Source: Serendipita indica DSM 11827 (Eukaryota > Basidiomycota > Agaricomycetes > Sebacinales > Serendipitaceae). From it: DNA of 64,000 nucleotides. This document shows positions 45,150 through 57,800 of the stretch, in pieces. Position 1 is the stretch's first letter. Every line of letters starts with the position of its first letter. A program made the translations under genes and the position numbers. The DNA is taken from positions 496,001 to 560,000 of the forward strand of contig CAJVGD010000010.1 of the NCBI GenBank assembly GCA_910890315.1. Direction: 5' to 3'. Under the pieces are notes generated by a model, which saw nothing but the letters and a program-made list of their open reading frames with translations, did no database searches and was not told the origin of the DNA.

Positions 45150-47432
45150 GCTCGAGGAGCAAGGTTGTAGACCCTGAGAGGTAGACCAGGTAGCAGGGGT
45201 ATATAGCCAGCGATCGACGCTTAAGCTAACAGTTTATGAAAAAAGAAAATGCGAGATGAGAGTGAATACTGAAGTGGGTTGCTTTGAAGGGAAGGCGGGG
45301 TGGAAGGAGCGGAACTGCAAATCGGGATGGCGAGTTGCGACAGTGACGACCCTGATCGATCGAAGTTTTATATGATCGAGCACGCTGTACTCTGATCGAG
45401 ACATCGTGTTCTGTAACACGGCTCCTGCACACGAGCGCCGCCAACTCCCCTCCGCAAGCCGCCTCCCAACGCACATATGACATACCCAACTAAGCTTGTA
45501 CCACTCCTTTGTGATTCCGGCAACGCGTAATTCATATGAATTGAAATATCCAACCGTTCAACTATTCAGCATGCAGTGGACGTTCAGTACTGGTCGAACT
45601 GCCATTCATTTGACAGTGCATTAGCAAGTGAACTAATGAATAAAGGCGGGATACACAGCAAATGACCTCGCGGCATCCACCGACGAGTCCTCACGAAGAC
45701 CTCGTGGTGACCCAACCAGAACACTCCCTGTTGCGCGTCGCGGTCGGGCAATGCTAACTGTCCGACTCAGCGACCTACGGTGCTAGGCAGCGCCTTGACG
45801 CACTGACAAAGCGGTACGTATGGCACTCGCTGCTGCGCTAGTCTCAACCCACCAAGGTTGAGCCAAAAGCGCATGCTTTTGGGGTAATGTAGAGACGGAT
45901 CCAAGTATCTGGGGACTAATGAATTCGATTCAATCCACCATCTGGAGAAAGGCGCCAGAATCCGGCCTACTTCGACAAAGCCCCACCGCGTCCCCCGCTC
46001 GAATTTTGTGTGATCGGTATAGCTCAGGAGTGATGAAACCGATCACCATTCCTAGTGGAAACCAGATTCGATCACATTCGATCGCCTGTGCATGCTCCGA
46101 GTTCAAAACCACAAGGAGACTGGTTTAGAAGAGCCCTCCGTCTCCTTTAAACGTGTCATATGATCTAGATATAATCAAGCGATCGCTTCGATCAACTTAC
46201 CGGCCTTGAAACATGGGGGTTCGCATACCCTTCCGACGAGATCGGCCCGCGGTATAAAAGATGTGCATATGTCAGCCAAGTGTTGAGATTGAGCACGGAA
46301 GCATTCAATATGGTGCAAGATAGTATACCAATGCAGATTAGGAAGGTTCAGTCCTCCCAGAAGCATATTTAATTCCCTCACAACCAACATAACGACATGC
46401 ATACCTTAAATAATTAGCAGGAATGCGTCAAAAGCTATGCAGGGCCTTCTGGTCCAGAGCGTAGGAGCTGTTTTCTGGGGACGCTGATTCACACCCGGCA
46501 GCCTTGCCCGTTTTGACTCATTCACCCTTACTGAGGCCGATTACTGATCGAAATATCAATTGACTAGTTCCGCCTCCATAACGTATATCGCCTTGAGTAA
46601 CTTGGGAGTATGTACAATCAATATGACGTATAATTTCATGTGATCGATATAAAATGAAATTGATTCCGACCCGACACCAACGGCGTTCCCCCAGCCTCGC
46701 CGAGGCTTCTGCCGTTGTCAAGTCCGGCGCGGCGTCCGATGCTGGGCTGCTCTCAACCCGTGAGGGAGGGAACCTCATAGGGGTGTAAAACTATCTAGTG
46801 CGGATTATCTAAGGATAGGATACCTCAAAGAAGCAAACTTCCACACTCGATCGCCTCGTGGGTATGGTCACCGGCTTTGGGGAAGAGCAGAGCATGTCCT
46901 CGTACGAGATGAAGACGCCTCAGATGCATATTTTGGTCACCAATGGGAGTGATTTTGCCTCCTGAGAGACATGGTATGCATGTCCTGAGTGACATACACG
47001 ATGCGTCCGAAGGGCTTTCTTCTTCTTAGTGCTAATAGACATAGAAATCTCAACGAGGCGAACGTGAGGCGAAGTAAGGCGGAGTGATTGGCTCCTGCAG
47101 CTTCTTAACGCTGTCAGGACTTTGGCTTGCGACTGTTCTTTGGGGTGTCACTGAGCTGAACGGAATGAATTTGTGTCCCCAAAATTCAGGTTTCTGCATC
47201 TGAGTGCTCGTACGGTCCGGAATTCGGTGCATACAGAGCCTGGCAGTCGCCCTTTCTTACGATACGTTCGTATTCGGTCATCTTAGTGATCGTAATAACT
47301 ATGTTCCGAGTGGTGCCCCAAACCACAGGTAATGTTCTTGATGGGGTCAGCGAGGCGAAGGGAAAATAAAGGGAAGTCGTGTTCAAAGCACAAGTTCGGG
47401 TTAAACAGGGGACGAGCTAGTGGCCGAAAGGA
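45150..47432. other. Gene-poor 2.3 kb stretch with hairpins
   Basis: Scattered short frames on both strands (45226-45489, 46175-46402, 46518-46778 minus) show no motif and no consistent splice links. The C2H2 promoter is at its left end. Two tandem perfect hairpins are at 45843-45882. I see no tRNA, terminal repeat or transposase. Confidence 0.5.
45843..45882. repeat. Two adjacent perfect hairpins
   Basis: CTCAACC (45843-45849) pairs with GGTTGAG (45856-45862) around a 6-nt loop. Immediately after, CCAAAAGC (45863-45870) pairs with GCTTTTGG (45875-45882) around GCAT. The two stems touch without spacer. Could be a structured RNA, or a relic of a small repeat. Confidence 0.55.
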
Positions 47433-49964
47433 CTAGTGGATTATACCCACTCCCGCGTTATCCTTAACAAACGCGGGTACTGTGCTTGCAGCCATCGGAA
47501 CGTAGCGAAGAGCGGCGGGCTCTATATAATGCATCGTAGTGTCAGCCGTTTCCCAAGCTAGGTCGAAACAGAACAGAGACTGCGCCACAGGGCACGATAG
47601 AAACCCAGGCTTACCGGGACCAAAAGTGTTGAGCACAGAACTATCCGCACCGGAGACTGAGCCAGAAGAGACAAGTTGGTTGGCTTGACACGCGTGACCA
47701 AGTACAGAGGTACACGTCGAGACGTATGCAGCAGTTGTGCTAAAGTATTCCTTGCCGGCGCTACCTGAAACAGAGGGCGTGGTCACTGAGTTCTAGAGGC
47801 GGAGATGAAAGAACGAAATTTGTGAGCTCATTTAAAAGTGCAATATATTGTGGCGTACGAAGTAATTGCCCTCGGCGAGCACGACAGCCGTTGTATCCGA
47901 GTCCTAGTACCCAAACGAGAGATAAAGTATGTGCTTATGGAATACTACGTACCAACGCGTGACCCGTAATGTTGTCTTGTCAAAGTAGTCTTAAATAGTT
48001 GTAAGTGACTATCTTTCGCCTGACCACGCACTTACTATTGGCGATATGGACCCAGGTGAAGCCAGATGATACACTGATGCGAGGCGACTCACGGCACTAC
48101 CCACCCTAGCGAACGTGATTTCATCACCAGTTCCTATGGTTCTCTGAGTATTGGCAGAAGCTGACGAGCACATATAACATACCAGAAAAAAGTGCAACCC
48201 CATGGTGGTCGCCGTCACATCCAGTCGAGTACGTAGCGCGCCCGTCAAGGTAGTCATTGGAGATGGACACTTGTGTAGATGGGTTGAATCCACTGACGTA
48301 TGGTCAAATACGTTTCCATCACTGTGGAGACATACTTGACGAGGAACTGGCGACCAATGTTTTGGATGTGGTTGTGGTCAATCTATGGATATGATATTAG
48401 CAACCTATAATTTTCCTGCTGAATGATGTACCCAAACTTTGGAAGCGCCGTCGAGACTGACTACAAACTGTAAATTGTCCCCTGTCGGTGCAATCGTACG
48501 TACTGACTTCGCACTAAGTGGATCAGCATACTGAACCAATTGACAACCTGTGCACGTACTTGATGTCGGTGATATGTATATCTACTGGTGGTTAGAAGGG
48601 CCTTGTTATCCTAATTCGACATACTTTGGACAATGACATTGCTTGACCCCTACTTTCGTCAATTTCTGTCCTGATACTTTAGTACACCTATACGTACAGC
48701 GATGCGCAGCCCAATGCCCTTGCTACGGCGTAGTCAGTAGACATTCTGAAGAATAAGCTGGTCACAAACATTCCCGCAGAGCTTCCTTGGCCAAGTATTC
48801 TCTTGTTACTCCCGACCTTGCGGTTGGTGGATGTGCTAGTTCCCGAATTGTAGTACGTCCCAGTTGTTTTGGTTCATGCGTAGCTATCACACCAGTGATT
48901 GGAACCATCAATCATGAGCTGAGGATTAGTCCCGGGGTCCAATCAGCAAAGGCTTGCGAGCCTTGCAACAACCTATGAGCAGGACCAAGGTTTGCAGATG
49001 GTGCTAATCCAGAGTCAACAATAAACGACCAAATTAGTGCAATATATACTCAGTCGTCGAGCGGTCTAAGGCGAGTTAGATAAAGGCTACAACAGATATG
49101 GAAGGCGTACAGTGGGTAAAGTCGAATGTTTTTGTCAAAATGATCGTGCGCTATTCAAATTGTCAACAAAGGCATCAAAGCCTCATATATAGAACACAAA
49201 GCAGTGCTATCCGACAAATAGGTGATCAATTCTGCGTTGGTTGTCGGAGTAACGGTGACACCACTGGCTCCTCCAGTAGTAGCTGACAAAGTATAAGACC
49301 TTATGAAAGGAGAATTATCCAAGATACTCGCAGCGTGTATAGCCAAATGGGGAGCCTATGGCAGAAGCAAACGGAGCAACACCGGGGACTGCAAGAGTAA
49401 CAACACCGAAGAGGACTGCAAGAGCAACAAAGAGGACCATTTTCCGACCCAGGGAGGAAACTGCGCATCTGCCTCACACTGGTTCGACTGGATTTATACG
49501 CTGTGCGGTAAAATATGCCCTCTGAAAGCGGTAGGATATCGGTCTTGGACGATGGAGATGGTACGTTCTAGAGGGTATAACGACTCCAAAAGCGATGAGT
49601 AGACTGAACAGAGGAAGGACCGACGGCAACTCGATCCAACTCTCCTAAATGATCCGCGGCCAATACCAACGCCAAGGGAGGTGTCCTTCTTACTATCATC
49701 CGCATGTGATATAGATGAGGCCGTCGGGTCCTTTCCGAAGTTTAACAAAGTTTGGACTACCTGTTGCGCAGCTTCCTAGCAGGAACGCTATTCCGAGGGT
49801 TTGAGCACCGATTGCAAGAGGTCGGCGATACACTTACGCATTCTCGGCACAATGAGCTTCCCTGAAGCATCAGGCATATATAAACGGCCTCCGTGCCTAA
49901 ATTGCACTGAATCTGCGGGATTTGATCGCAGAAGCACTTTCATTTTCCTTGGAGCAGGATCCAT
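47433..49964 (-). CDS. Unrecognised multi-exon membrane protein with extracellular domain
   Basis: No family recognised. A chain of short minus-strand exons joined by good splice sites can be read from MDPAPRKMKVLLRSNPADSV (ATG 49964). It contains several hydrophobic segments (AQTLGIAFLLGSC; LFSLLIAFGVVIPSRTYH; KMVLFVALAVLFGVVTLAVP) and a Cys-containing, Ser/Thr-rich outer part (QYADPLSAKSVRTIAPTGDN; IDHNHIQNIGRQFLVK; WIQPIYTSVSISNDYLDGRA). It ends in a terminal exon with TTAAYVSTCTSVLGHACQAN and stop at 47433. Single exons do not look like much, but the spliced reading is continuous over long stretches. Exons between about 48540 and 49140 are only partly resolved. Likely a plasma-membrane or secretory-pathway protein with a cytosolic N terminus; function unknown. 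Confidence 0.5.
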
Positions 49965-50518
49965 AACTGGCCCAATCAGAGGATAGTCCAGCCCATCATG
50001 CCATCAATATGTACCTTAATTACTATTCGTCCTACTTGACGCTCTTCACGTGCGTTTGGCGGTAGGCTCCTATAGGTCGAGGTGTATTCATGCGCAAGTT
50101 ACGAGCCAACCTGCCGTTCGTATTCGGCAGTTGCTATCCGGGCGTTTGTATCACATAGCAGCTCAACCCTGTTATAGAGTGAATCTCGATACCTAAGCAA
50201 AGGCGCGAGGTCGCTCATTCGCACTTTGAGATGACAATGTCTTCGACACGGGGCAACGCCGCGCTGTGAATGATAGAGATATCCATGTCATTGTCTCATG
50301 GGCCATCACCCAGTCGAAGATGAAGCTGTCCCGTATTCTATCAGACCCGCTATTCACGTTCCCTTATGCAGTAAGAGCTCGCCCTTCCGTCGTTCTGAGA
50401 ACATATCTGGTTGTAAAATGGTGTGAACCCTTTCATTGACGGGATGAAACTATAGAAAGGATGAGTAATGCCGGTCCTCGGAACGCGACACAACTCCAAA
50501 AACCAAGCTATGCTAGAA
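49965..50518. other. Intergenic stretch before the CHCH gene
   Basis: About 550 bp between the start of the membrane protein gene and the 3' end of the CHCHD2-like gene. No motif or RNA gene recognised. Confidence 0.5.
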
Positions 50519-51210
50519 CTAGTAGCGAGAGGCAGCAGCTTGGCACTGAATGAATGATTAGTATAATATCAATAGAGAAAGCCGCAAACCCACAGCTTTC
50601 AGTTGCTCCAAGAACCAGTTGCAAGTCTGGACGTCTGACCCTGTAGCGTCGAGGCACTTGGTGAATTCTAGAAGAGCGTGTTAAAACTTGATTATATAAG
50701 CGCATGCAGGTCTCCATGGCTCAATTCCAAACTGTTACCCAATCGAAAGCGAGGGTTTATAAATGAAGAACCATGGTTTCTGATGCAAGAAAAAACATAA
50801 GTACGACACGAACCTTTAGCTTGGAATTCACAACTGCCACCAGCAGCGGTAGTCTGCTGATGAGAAGCAGCTGGGGCCGCGTCGGATGCCTCTTGCGCAC
50901 GTCCTCCACCAAAGAGCATGTGAGAAATTCCATGTCCAACGGTGGAGCCGACCGCAACGCTGCCGGCTGTCGCTGCCATTTGCGCAAGCATGCCGGGCCC
51001 TTGGCTTTGGCCGGTCGACGTCGCTGGCGGAGCGTGAGCTGGGGGAGCTGGCGCAGCTACACTAGAGGCTGAGCGAGATCCAGAAGGTGCCGAGGAAGGA
51101 GCAGAACGGGGTGCAGGTCGTGATCCTCGCGAGCGCTGTTAAAGGCGCAAGTGTACAGTCAGCATTGGAGAAATGAGAATATAAGATAGACCAAGACGAC
51201 GTACGGGCAT
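50519..51210 (-). CDS. CHCHD2/MIX17-like twin CX9C mitochondrial protein
   Basis: Intermembrane-space protein imported by the Mia40 relay and linked to respiratory function. Exons 51210-51205, 51135-50814, 50667-50594 and 50545-50519 sum to 429 nt (142 aa); the first exon is only six bases (ATG CCC). An Arg/Ser/Pro/Ala-rich N terminus is followed by the hallmark helix MAATAGSVAVGSTVGHGISHM. The CHCH fold has C-EFQAKEFTK-C and C-NWFLEQLKA-C, both spaced CX9C, split by two introns (the second right before the last Cys). The largest intron is 146 nt. Divergent from the MBA1-like gene, with 200 bp between ATGs. Confidence 0.92.
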
Positions 51211-51410
51211 TTTCTAGATGGATATGTGGTCGTAGAGCAAAGGCTGGTGGAGAAAGGCTGACGAGGAAGAGTCCAAGTTACTTTTTGATTCGACCAACAC
51301 TTTGACGAGCCGTGGGCTGCACTTGCCAGCAGCAAATCAAGTAGAAGAAAGCAAGCTGTGTTCATAAGACAGGACTACAGAGTGGATACGCTGTCAACTG
51401 GCTGCCAACA

Positions 51411-52928
51411 ATGTTCGTGCGCCAAGTAGCAGGACCTTCACGGGTTGCTGGACAGACAACGCTTGCCAGTATGCATCCAAAAATGCGAATATACAAGCAT
51501 ACTTTTGAAATACATCCCGCTCGACCCCAGCGCACTCGAATTCGGATGGCTTCGAGCGACGCTGCGCTCCTACCAAGCACTCCTGACCCCGCCAAAGTGT
51601 CAGAAATGCAGGAAAAACAACGAGAGAGTGCTGCTCAGCTTGACAGAATGGGTACTAGAGGGGTTTCACGGAATATGATCGATGAACAACCCTTACCGAC
51701 CCTGAGTATGTTTTCATAGTCTCACAGATTTACAAGTCATTTGACCATAAGTAGATGTCGACATGGTTCCCGACAGGCCAGCGGACATGAAGGAGCTGTA
51801 CATCCCGTACTATCCTCAGGACATTATGACCTGGCCGTTTTTCTTCAAAAAGCTCTGGAATCCCTACAATTGGAGTATCCGTGGCCTCATACGATTTTTG
51901 CGTCCAGCAAACTGGGATCTCAGCTTTCCGAATCCCATCGCATACTACAACGAGCGCAAAGAAAAGGGGCCCAAAGCGCTGGCACACTGGAATCGGCGGA
52001 TTCGAGACTACAATGCGAGCCTCGACGCGTACGTACAACACATTCCAGCCTGCTCAAGCTAATTTCCTCGCCGTCCAGAATGCTGCAAATGGCCCAACAC
52101 CAACGGTTTGAAGGCTACACCTGGCCAGCGGGCAAATTAGCGGAGCGCGACATAACGGCACTGGGATCATATTGGAAGGATAGAAAAGCACGCAAGAAGG
52201 AGGATACAATATTGACCGACCTCTCGGCCGGCGAGAATTCTCCGTTGCGGGGTATTCTCCTCCAGGCTGCAGAGGTCTACGAGGTGATGAATGCCGCCGT
52301 CTCAGAGTACGCGTGACTATGATCCGTGTATACACACTGACGATTTTTTCAGGGGTAAAACCTCGAATCTGGCCCGCTTTGCAGACAAGACATATCTCAC
52401 TGAACTCGAGAAGCGCGCTAAACGCATTAGTGACTGCCGCAAAATAGAGAATCCAGTCGACTACAAATGGGAGTTTGGACACTGGATCAATCCCCCTCAA
52501 TGTCTCTCAATACGAGCCATAGACTACTTTGGTACATACAGCAAAGCATATCTTACTGGAGACCGTCTTTACGTCAACATGCTCGTCAAATTCGAGTCTG
52601 TTCAGGTATGTTGCTACGCAGGCTAGCCGGCTCTCGACTCATCGACCCTACACAGACCATGACTATTACCGAGAGCTTCCGAAATGGTCCTTATGGAGAA
52701 CTACAGCGCCGAGAGCCCCAAGTCCAAACAAGAGAAGTCACCGAGTACCTAATACTGGACGTACGGACATGGGTACCCGGAAGGAAGCCTAAATTTATTC
52801 ACGAGGTCTTTGAAGGCCAGGACTTGAAGTTTGAGATTCAAACTTATGATCCTTCGGCGGATAATCAGAAGCCAGTGGCTGAAGAAGGCACCTCAACAGA
52901 CGGAGCCGTCCCCGCGCCTGGCGCGTAA
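51411..52928 (+). CDS. Mitochondrial MBA1/mL45-like protein (Tim44-like domain)
   Basis: Probably links the mitoribosome to the inner membrane (family role of Mba1 and mL45). Exon 1 51411-51705 encodes an Arg-rich presequence-like N terminus; exon 2 starts at 51752 (IDVDMVPDRPADMKELYIPY) and three more introns follow (about 52030-52079, 52308-52352, 52605-52656). The C-terminal domain has the Tim44/mL45 pattern: a long helix LARFADKTYLTELEKRAKRI, WEFGHWINPPQCLSIRAIDY, then strands LYVNMLVKFESVQTMTI and EYLILDVRTWVPGRKPKFIH. A middle part PFFFKKLWNPYNWSIRGLIR is amphipathic and could contact membrane. Family assignment rests on pattern, not on a unique motif. Convergent with AsnRS, whose stop lies 67 bp away. 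Confidence 0.6.
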
Positions 52929-52995
52929 ACCCATCTCTATATCGTGTTGAATTATGATTCGGAGCGTAATACATTACGGGTTGAACGAAGCAGAC

Positions 52996-54637
52996 TTAAA
53001 GGACGCAGCGACCTTTCCAACGTGGGGCAGGTATGCATTCGCGAACATTTTCCCATCCACCAACCCATGATATAAATCTCTCGAATCCGAGACCAAAGCC
53101 GCCATGAGGTGTCGTACCGAATCTGATGCACCATCAGCATCGGAAGTGGTGTAGAGAAAGCAGCGATACGCACCTTCTAAGTTCAGTATACCACTCGTAC
53201 TGATCCGCAGGAAGCCCATGTTTGTTCAAAGCAGCTTCGAGATAGTCTACTCTCTCCTCTCTCAACGATCCACCTACGAGTTCGCCTACTCTGGGCACAA
53301 GCAGGTCGAAACAGGCCACTGTACTCCCTGTTGTGTCCGATTCATCCGTATTCACTCGCATATAAAAGGGTTTTTGGTTCGTTGGATAATTTGTGACGAA
53401 GAGAGGTTGTCCGCCCCCAACATTATCTGCCAACCATCGTTCCTGTTCCACTGAGATGTTCTGTCCCCATTCGAATGCATCTACACCAAGCCCCTGACGC
53501 AGCGCTTCAACTGCCTCGGTATATGTGATCCTCTTCCACGGTACCGATGCCATAGAATCGAGTTGAGCCCTCTGAGAATCAGAAGCTAGAGTTTCTTGAA
53601 ATGCTGTATCCCGTATGACGTGCTTGATTGAGGCTTCGACGACATCCATGATCACCGAAAGATCGTTGACAAATGCCATCTCAGCCTCTAGCATCCAGAA
53701 CTCGGAGAGATGTCGATTCGTATGAGAACGTTCGGCTCGAAACGCCGGCTGAAGTGTATAAACTCTCGAGAAAGCCGAGGCAAATGCCTCGAGGTGGAGT
53801 TGAGATGAGACAGTGAGGTACGCCGGATTACCAAAGAAGTGCGACGACTCTTTGCTCTCACCATCTCCGGGGTCATTCTGGTCTGGCAGAACCCGGAAGA
53901 CTTCGCCACCACCTTCGCAATCGTTGTTCGTGATAACCGGGGCTTGGATACTCGTAAAGCCATTGACCTAGCACAATTAGTCTCTCATCTGTTCCCCCTA
54001 GTCGTGGCGTACCTCGTAATAATCCTCAAAGGCTCTCTTTGCGGCGTGTCGCAACCGTAACATCCTGGCAATCTCATCCGTACGTGGTCGGAAATTTGCA
54101 TGCTCGCGTAGGTACTCTGTCGTGTGCGCCTTCTTCTGAATAGGATACTCCTACCAAACATCAGACTCCTTACCGAATGTGAATCTGCAAACGCACTTCT
54201 GGAATGCAGGTCCCTAAAATCTTGACGGAGGTTGCCGCGAATTCGTAGCTCTGGCCCTTGCTAGGACTTTTTACAATAGCTCCGACCAACGATACACTCG
54301 TGCCTAAATCTAATCTAGACATGTACTTTCAGATATGCGAAAAGACGTTACGAACGAGAGCGTACCCTTCTGCCATCTCAGGCTTGCCGAACACGATCTG
54401 CAGTCCTCGAGAGTTGAGGTCTGTCCCATCAGACAGTTGAGCAAATGCAACAGCCTTTTGCCTCCGAACAGATTTGATCCACCCATTCACAGTTATTTCA
54501 GTTGTTGACGCTGTTTCTGGTGCTGCGTCGAGGATTTGACGAATGGTTCGTGGCAACAAAGCGCTCCTCCAACGGCTCGAAGTTGTAAACTGTCGTTTCG
54601 ACTGCTGGATCCTAATTCTCGAGAGACTCCGAAGCAT
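52996..54637 (-). CDS. Mitochondrial asparaginyl-tRNA synthetase
   Basis: Class II aminoacyl-tRNA synthetase charging tRNA-Asn in mitochondria (yeast SLM5 type). ATG 54637 is followed by a basic presequence ([20 protein letters not shown]) rather than the cytosolic extension. An OB-fold anticodon domain is seen in [20 protein letters not shown]. Catalytic motif 2 region and the [23 protein letters not shown] block are in the exon 53150-53694, and motif 3 [16 protein letters not shown] is in the last exon, followed by [17 protein letters not shown] and the stop. Several 45-60 nt introns. AsnRS rather than AspRS is favoured by this C-terminal ending. The gene sits with two other mitochondrial genes. 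Confidence 0.9.
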
Positions 54638-54839
54638 AAATACGTAGGTGCTAGACAAAGTCAAGTGAAGGTCAAAGTTATTGCAGAGGGCAAGGTTGAG
54701 AACAATTGTAATGTATTCGGCATAGCGTACAAGATTAGCTAGGTATACAGGGAGCGACTTCAATCTGTCCGTGAATAGTAAGTCGCATACAAGAAGTATC
54801 TAGTTAGCGAGTCGAGCTTTTTGGGGCGAGTCTGGATAT

Positions 54840-57800
54840 CTAAGCTTCAGATTTGACGGTGGCTGCGTAGAAAGTCAGCTACAAGTACCTCATCTGCCTC
54901 TATGCACTTACGTTCACGTTTGCCGCTGTTGGACTTGGGTGTCACACGCCTCTTGATTCCCTCCTTCATCCAGACGACGGTTCGGTAAGGGCGGAACTGG
55001 GCGATACCTCGATGGCGACTTTTCAATTGCTTATTATGTGCAGCTTCGATGGCCCTTTTCTCCTTCTTGTCAATGACGCCATCGTCATTGGCATGAGAGA
55101 GCTTTTCTGCCACGATAGCCTGACCTTCGATATGGTCACTACACTAGGTTAGCAAGTGATGATACAAGTGTATGTGGGGCTTACTAGGTCTCATAGGCAT
55201 GGCGACGGGACTGCGACCTTGCATATTTCTCGTGATCCTATCCCGAAAGTCAGCACCACATGACATAGGAGCAAAGGTAAACTCACAGGATCGAGGCCTC
55301 TGTCAACCCTCACTGTCGTTGTGAGCCATCCGATTCTCTTGTACTCGTGTCCTTTGGGGGTATGCTCGTTGATGTAGTTTTGCCGAAGTGTCTTGAGATC
55401 ATTCGACATTAAGATTGGAATCTTGATTTCGACTTCCTCGTCATCGGGCAAATCCTGGAGCCATTGAACAGCCAAAGCTGCTGCTTGGCCCTTGAGAGGT
55501 CCGAAGCCAGCTTTATAGCCAATATCGAATGTCAAGGACGAAGCATATCGACTATACACAGGCAATCGGACCATTTCCGTATTCCAAGTCATATGCGAGT
55601 TGTCTCCATTAGTCTCTGCAGATCCGATCTTCTCTGTGCTATCCGTGGTAGAGACGACGAGCGTCTGGCTCTTGAGAGCGAAGGAAGACTGGAAATCTGG
55701 GTCGATGCTAACTTGAATAGGCTTTAGGATCTCTATGGTGGCAGTTTCCCACCCGAGCATGTTCCGTGGCAGTTGTGCATCGACGGCTTTGAAGAGGATA
55801 GAGATGTTGGCGCGACTATGCAAAGTATTAGGTTGCTTCATGAAGAAGATGCACCAAATTACCCAAAACCAACACCTTCCTGGATAGAGAACAGCCTGGT
55901 CACTTCAGAGCTTTCCTTGAGGATGTCGACGAGAGGCAAGTTGACGATACCAAGGATTGGATCTTTCTCTCTCAGTCGTGAATCGCGAACTACGACGCGG
56001 ACAACAGTCTCCTTCCAGTCCCGAACGAAGACTTCTGTGCCAGCCTGTAAAGCAACATGAGCATCAGCACAAGCTATACTAGTTCAGCTTACCTCGAAGA
56101 ATGGCATGGTCGTGTATTGCTTGACACGACTTGAGACAGTTAATACCCGTTAAAGGTCGCAAAGCTCAACTCACGTCTTGTATACAAGGTCGTCATTGAT
56201 GACAATCTCGCAATATCCGCTCGGGAGATTGCTTCCTTGTTCAGAGGGCTCGTCCGTATCTTGACCAGCTTGACCTTCGCGGTCTCCAGAGGCACCTTTG
56301 AGATTCTGGCGTTCGAGGTTGTTAATCTGATGGATGACCACACCGAGAATGCCAGAAGGATATTTCGGATCTGGAGGAGTACGCTGGACATCTGCCGGAG
56401 GCGGTGGGCCGTCCTTTGCAGCGGGATTCGGAGCCTTGTCTCCAGGGCGCATTTCCATGGCTATTGACTCGTCAGTGCATATCCCTTGTGAGATCTTGAA
56501 ACGCGCCTGCCGAGGTCTTCTTCTCCGGTGGAGGGGGATCCAATGGACGCTCGAGCTGGCGGTTGAGTGGAACCTTGTCGTAATAGCCAATGCTCCAACT
56601 AAAACCAAGGGTCAGGGACGTCCTTAGATGAACCGTAGAGTACTGACTGAAGTTTACCAGACATCGCGTTGGCGTCTTCGTAGCCTGACAGTGTGTCGAT
56701 GCGATCGACCATTTTGTTTGGAGTCGCCATGATTTCCTTTACGGGAATCGTGACGCGTCCAATCAGATCACTAGATGCTGGTTAGCAACTTGTGAGTTAC
56801 TGGAGAATCTAATGCATACTCGGCGCTATGTTTGTCCTAAGGGGAATAAGCAAACGAAGTCTATCGCAACAAACGGTACGTACAGAATCCCACAGCATAG
56901 CTGCTAGCTGTTCATCAGCCTTGACCTCCTCTTGTGTCACAAGCATGAATGCCGTTTCTTCAAAGACTGGGTTCAGGTCACCGAGAATGATTCGGGTACT
57001 ATACAGCGGCTTGCCGAACTACCGTAATGTGAGCACTTCGATACTGCCTGCTGGTAGGGAACGAACCTTGGCGTATGCGAGAACAATATACGGATCAGAT
57101 TTTCCGTTGCGATCCTGGGCGGAGAGATCCTCTGCATACTGGATGCGGATGATGAAGACACCAAGAGCACGGGTGTCTAAACGCATATTAGGCGATTTTC
57201 CATCCTATGATGTTAGCACTTACCGCCAATCGCTGCGCCACTCATCATTTCTTGGAGATTCAATGTCATACTCTTTGGAGCAACGAGAGATGCTGTCTGG
57301 GATGGATGTGAGTAACAATCGTTACTAAGTGTCTGATACTCACGCCAGCAGCAATTGCCATCTTGACGAAAGTCGAGATGAGCGGGAGGTCGAGCAAGTT
57401 GGGAAGACGCTTGATGAGAGGAGTAACAGAAACGTCTACCGCCGGAACGCCCATGAGTGTGAACGTGAGCTATAACTCGTCAATGTGTGCAATACGAGAT
57501 CTGACGCGAAACCCTACGTTTCGTACAAATGGAGGTTCGGGAATGAACTGAATACGAAGACGAACAGTTCCGGCGATACCATCGACTTGGACCCAAATAG
57601 GGATCGGGATGTGAACCCAGTCGGCAAAACCCAAGAAGAACTCGAGTAAGAGACTAAGACGCCGTCAGAGATGCCCAAATACGCGGCTCGGGAGTCGTAC
57701 TGGATGTTCTTCGATCTCAACTGATCTCCTTGACCAGGCAAAGCTTGGTAAGCAAATGAGACTTCGTAGTTCTGCAATGGAGCGTGAGCATTGTGAGGAC

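Noticed and set aside
46175-46778. Minus-strand short frames in the gene-poor region, considered as transposon remnants
   Set aside because: No terminal repeats, transposase or reverse-transcriptase motif visible; not enough to name an element.
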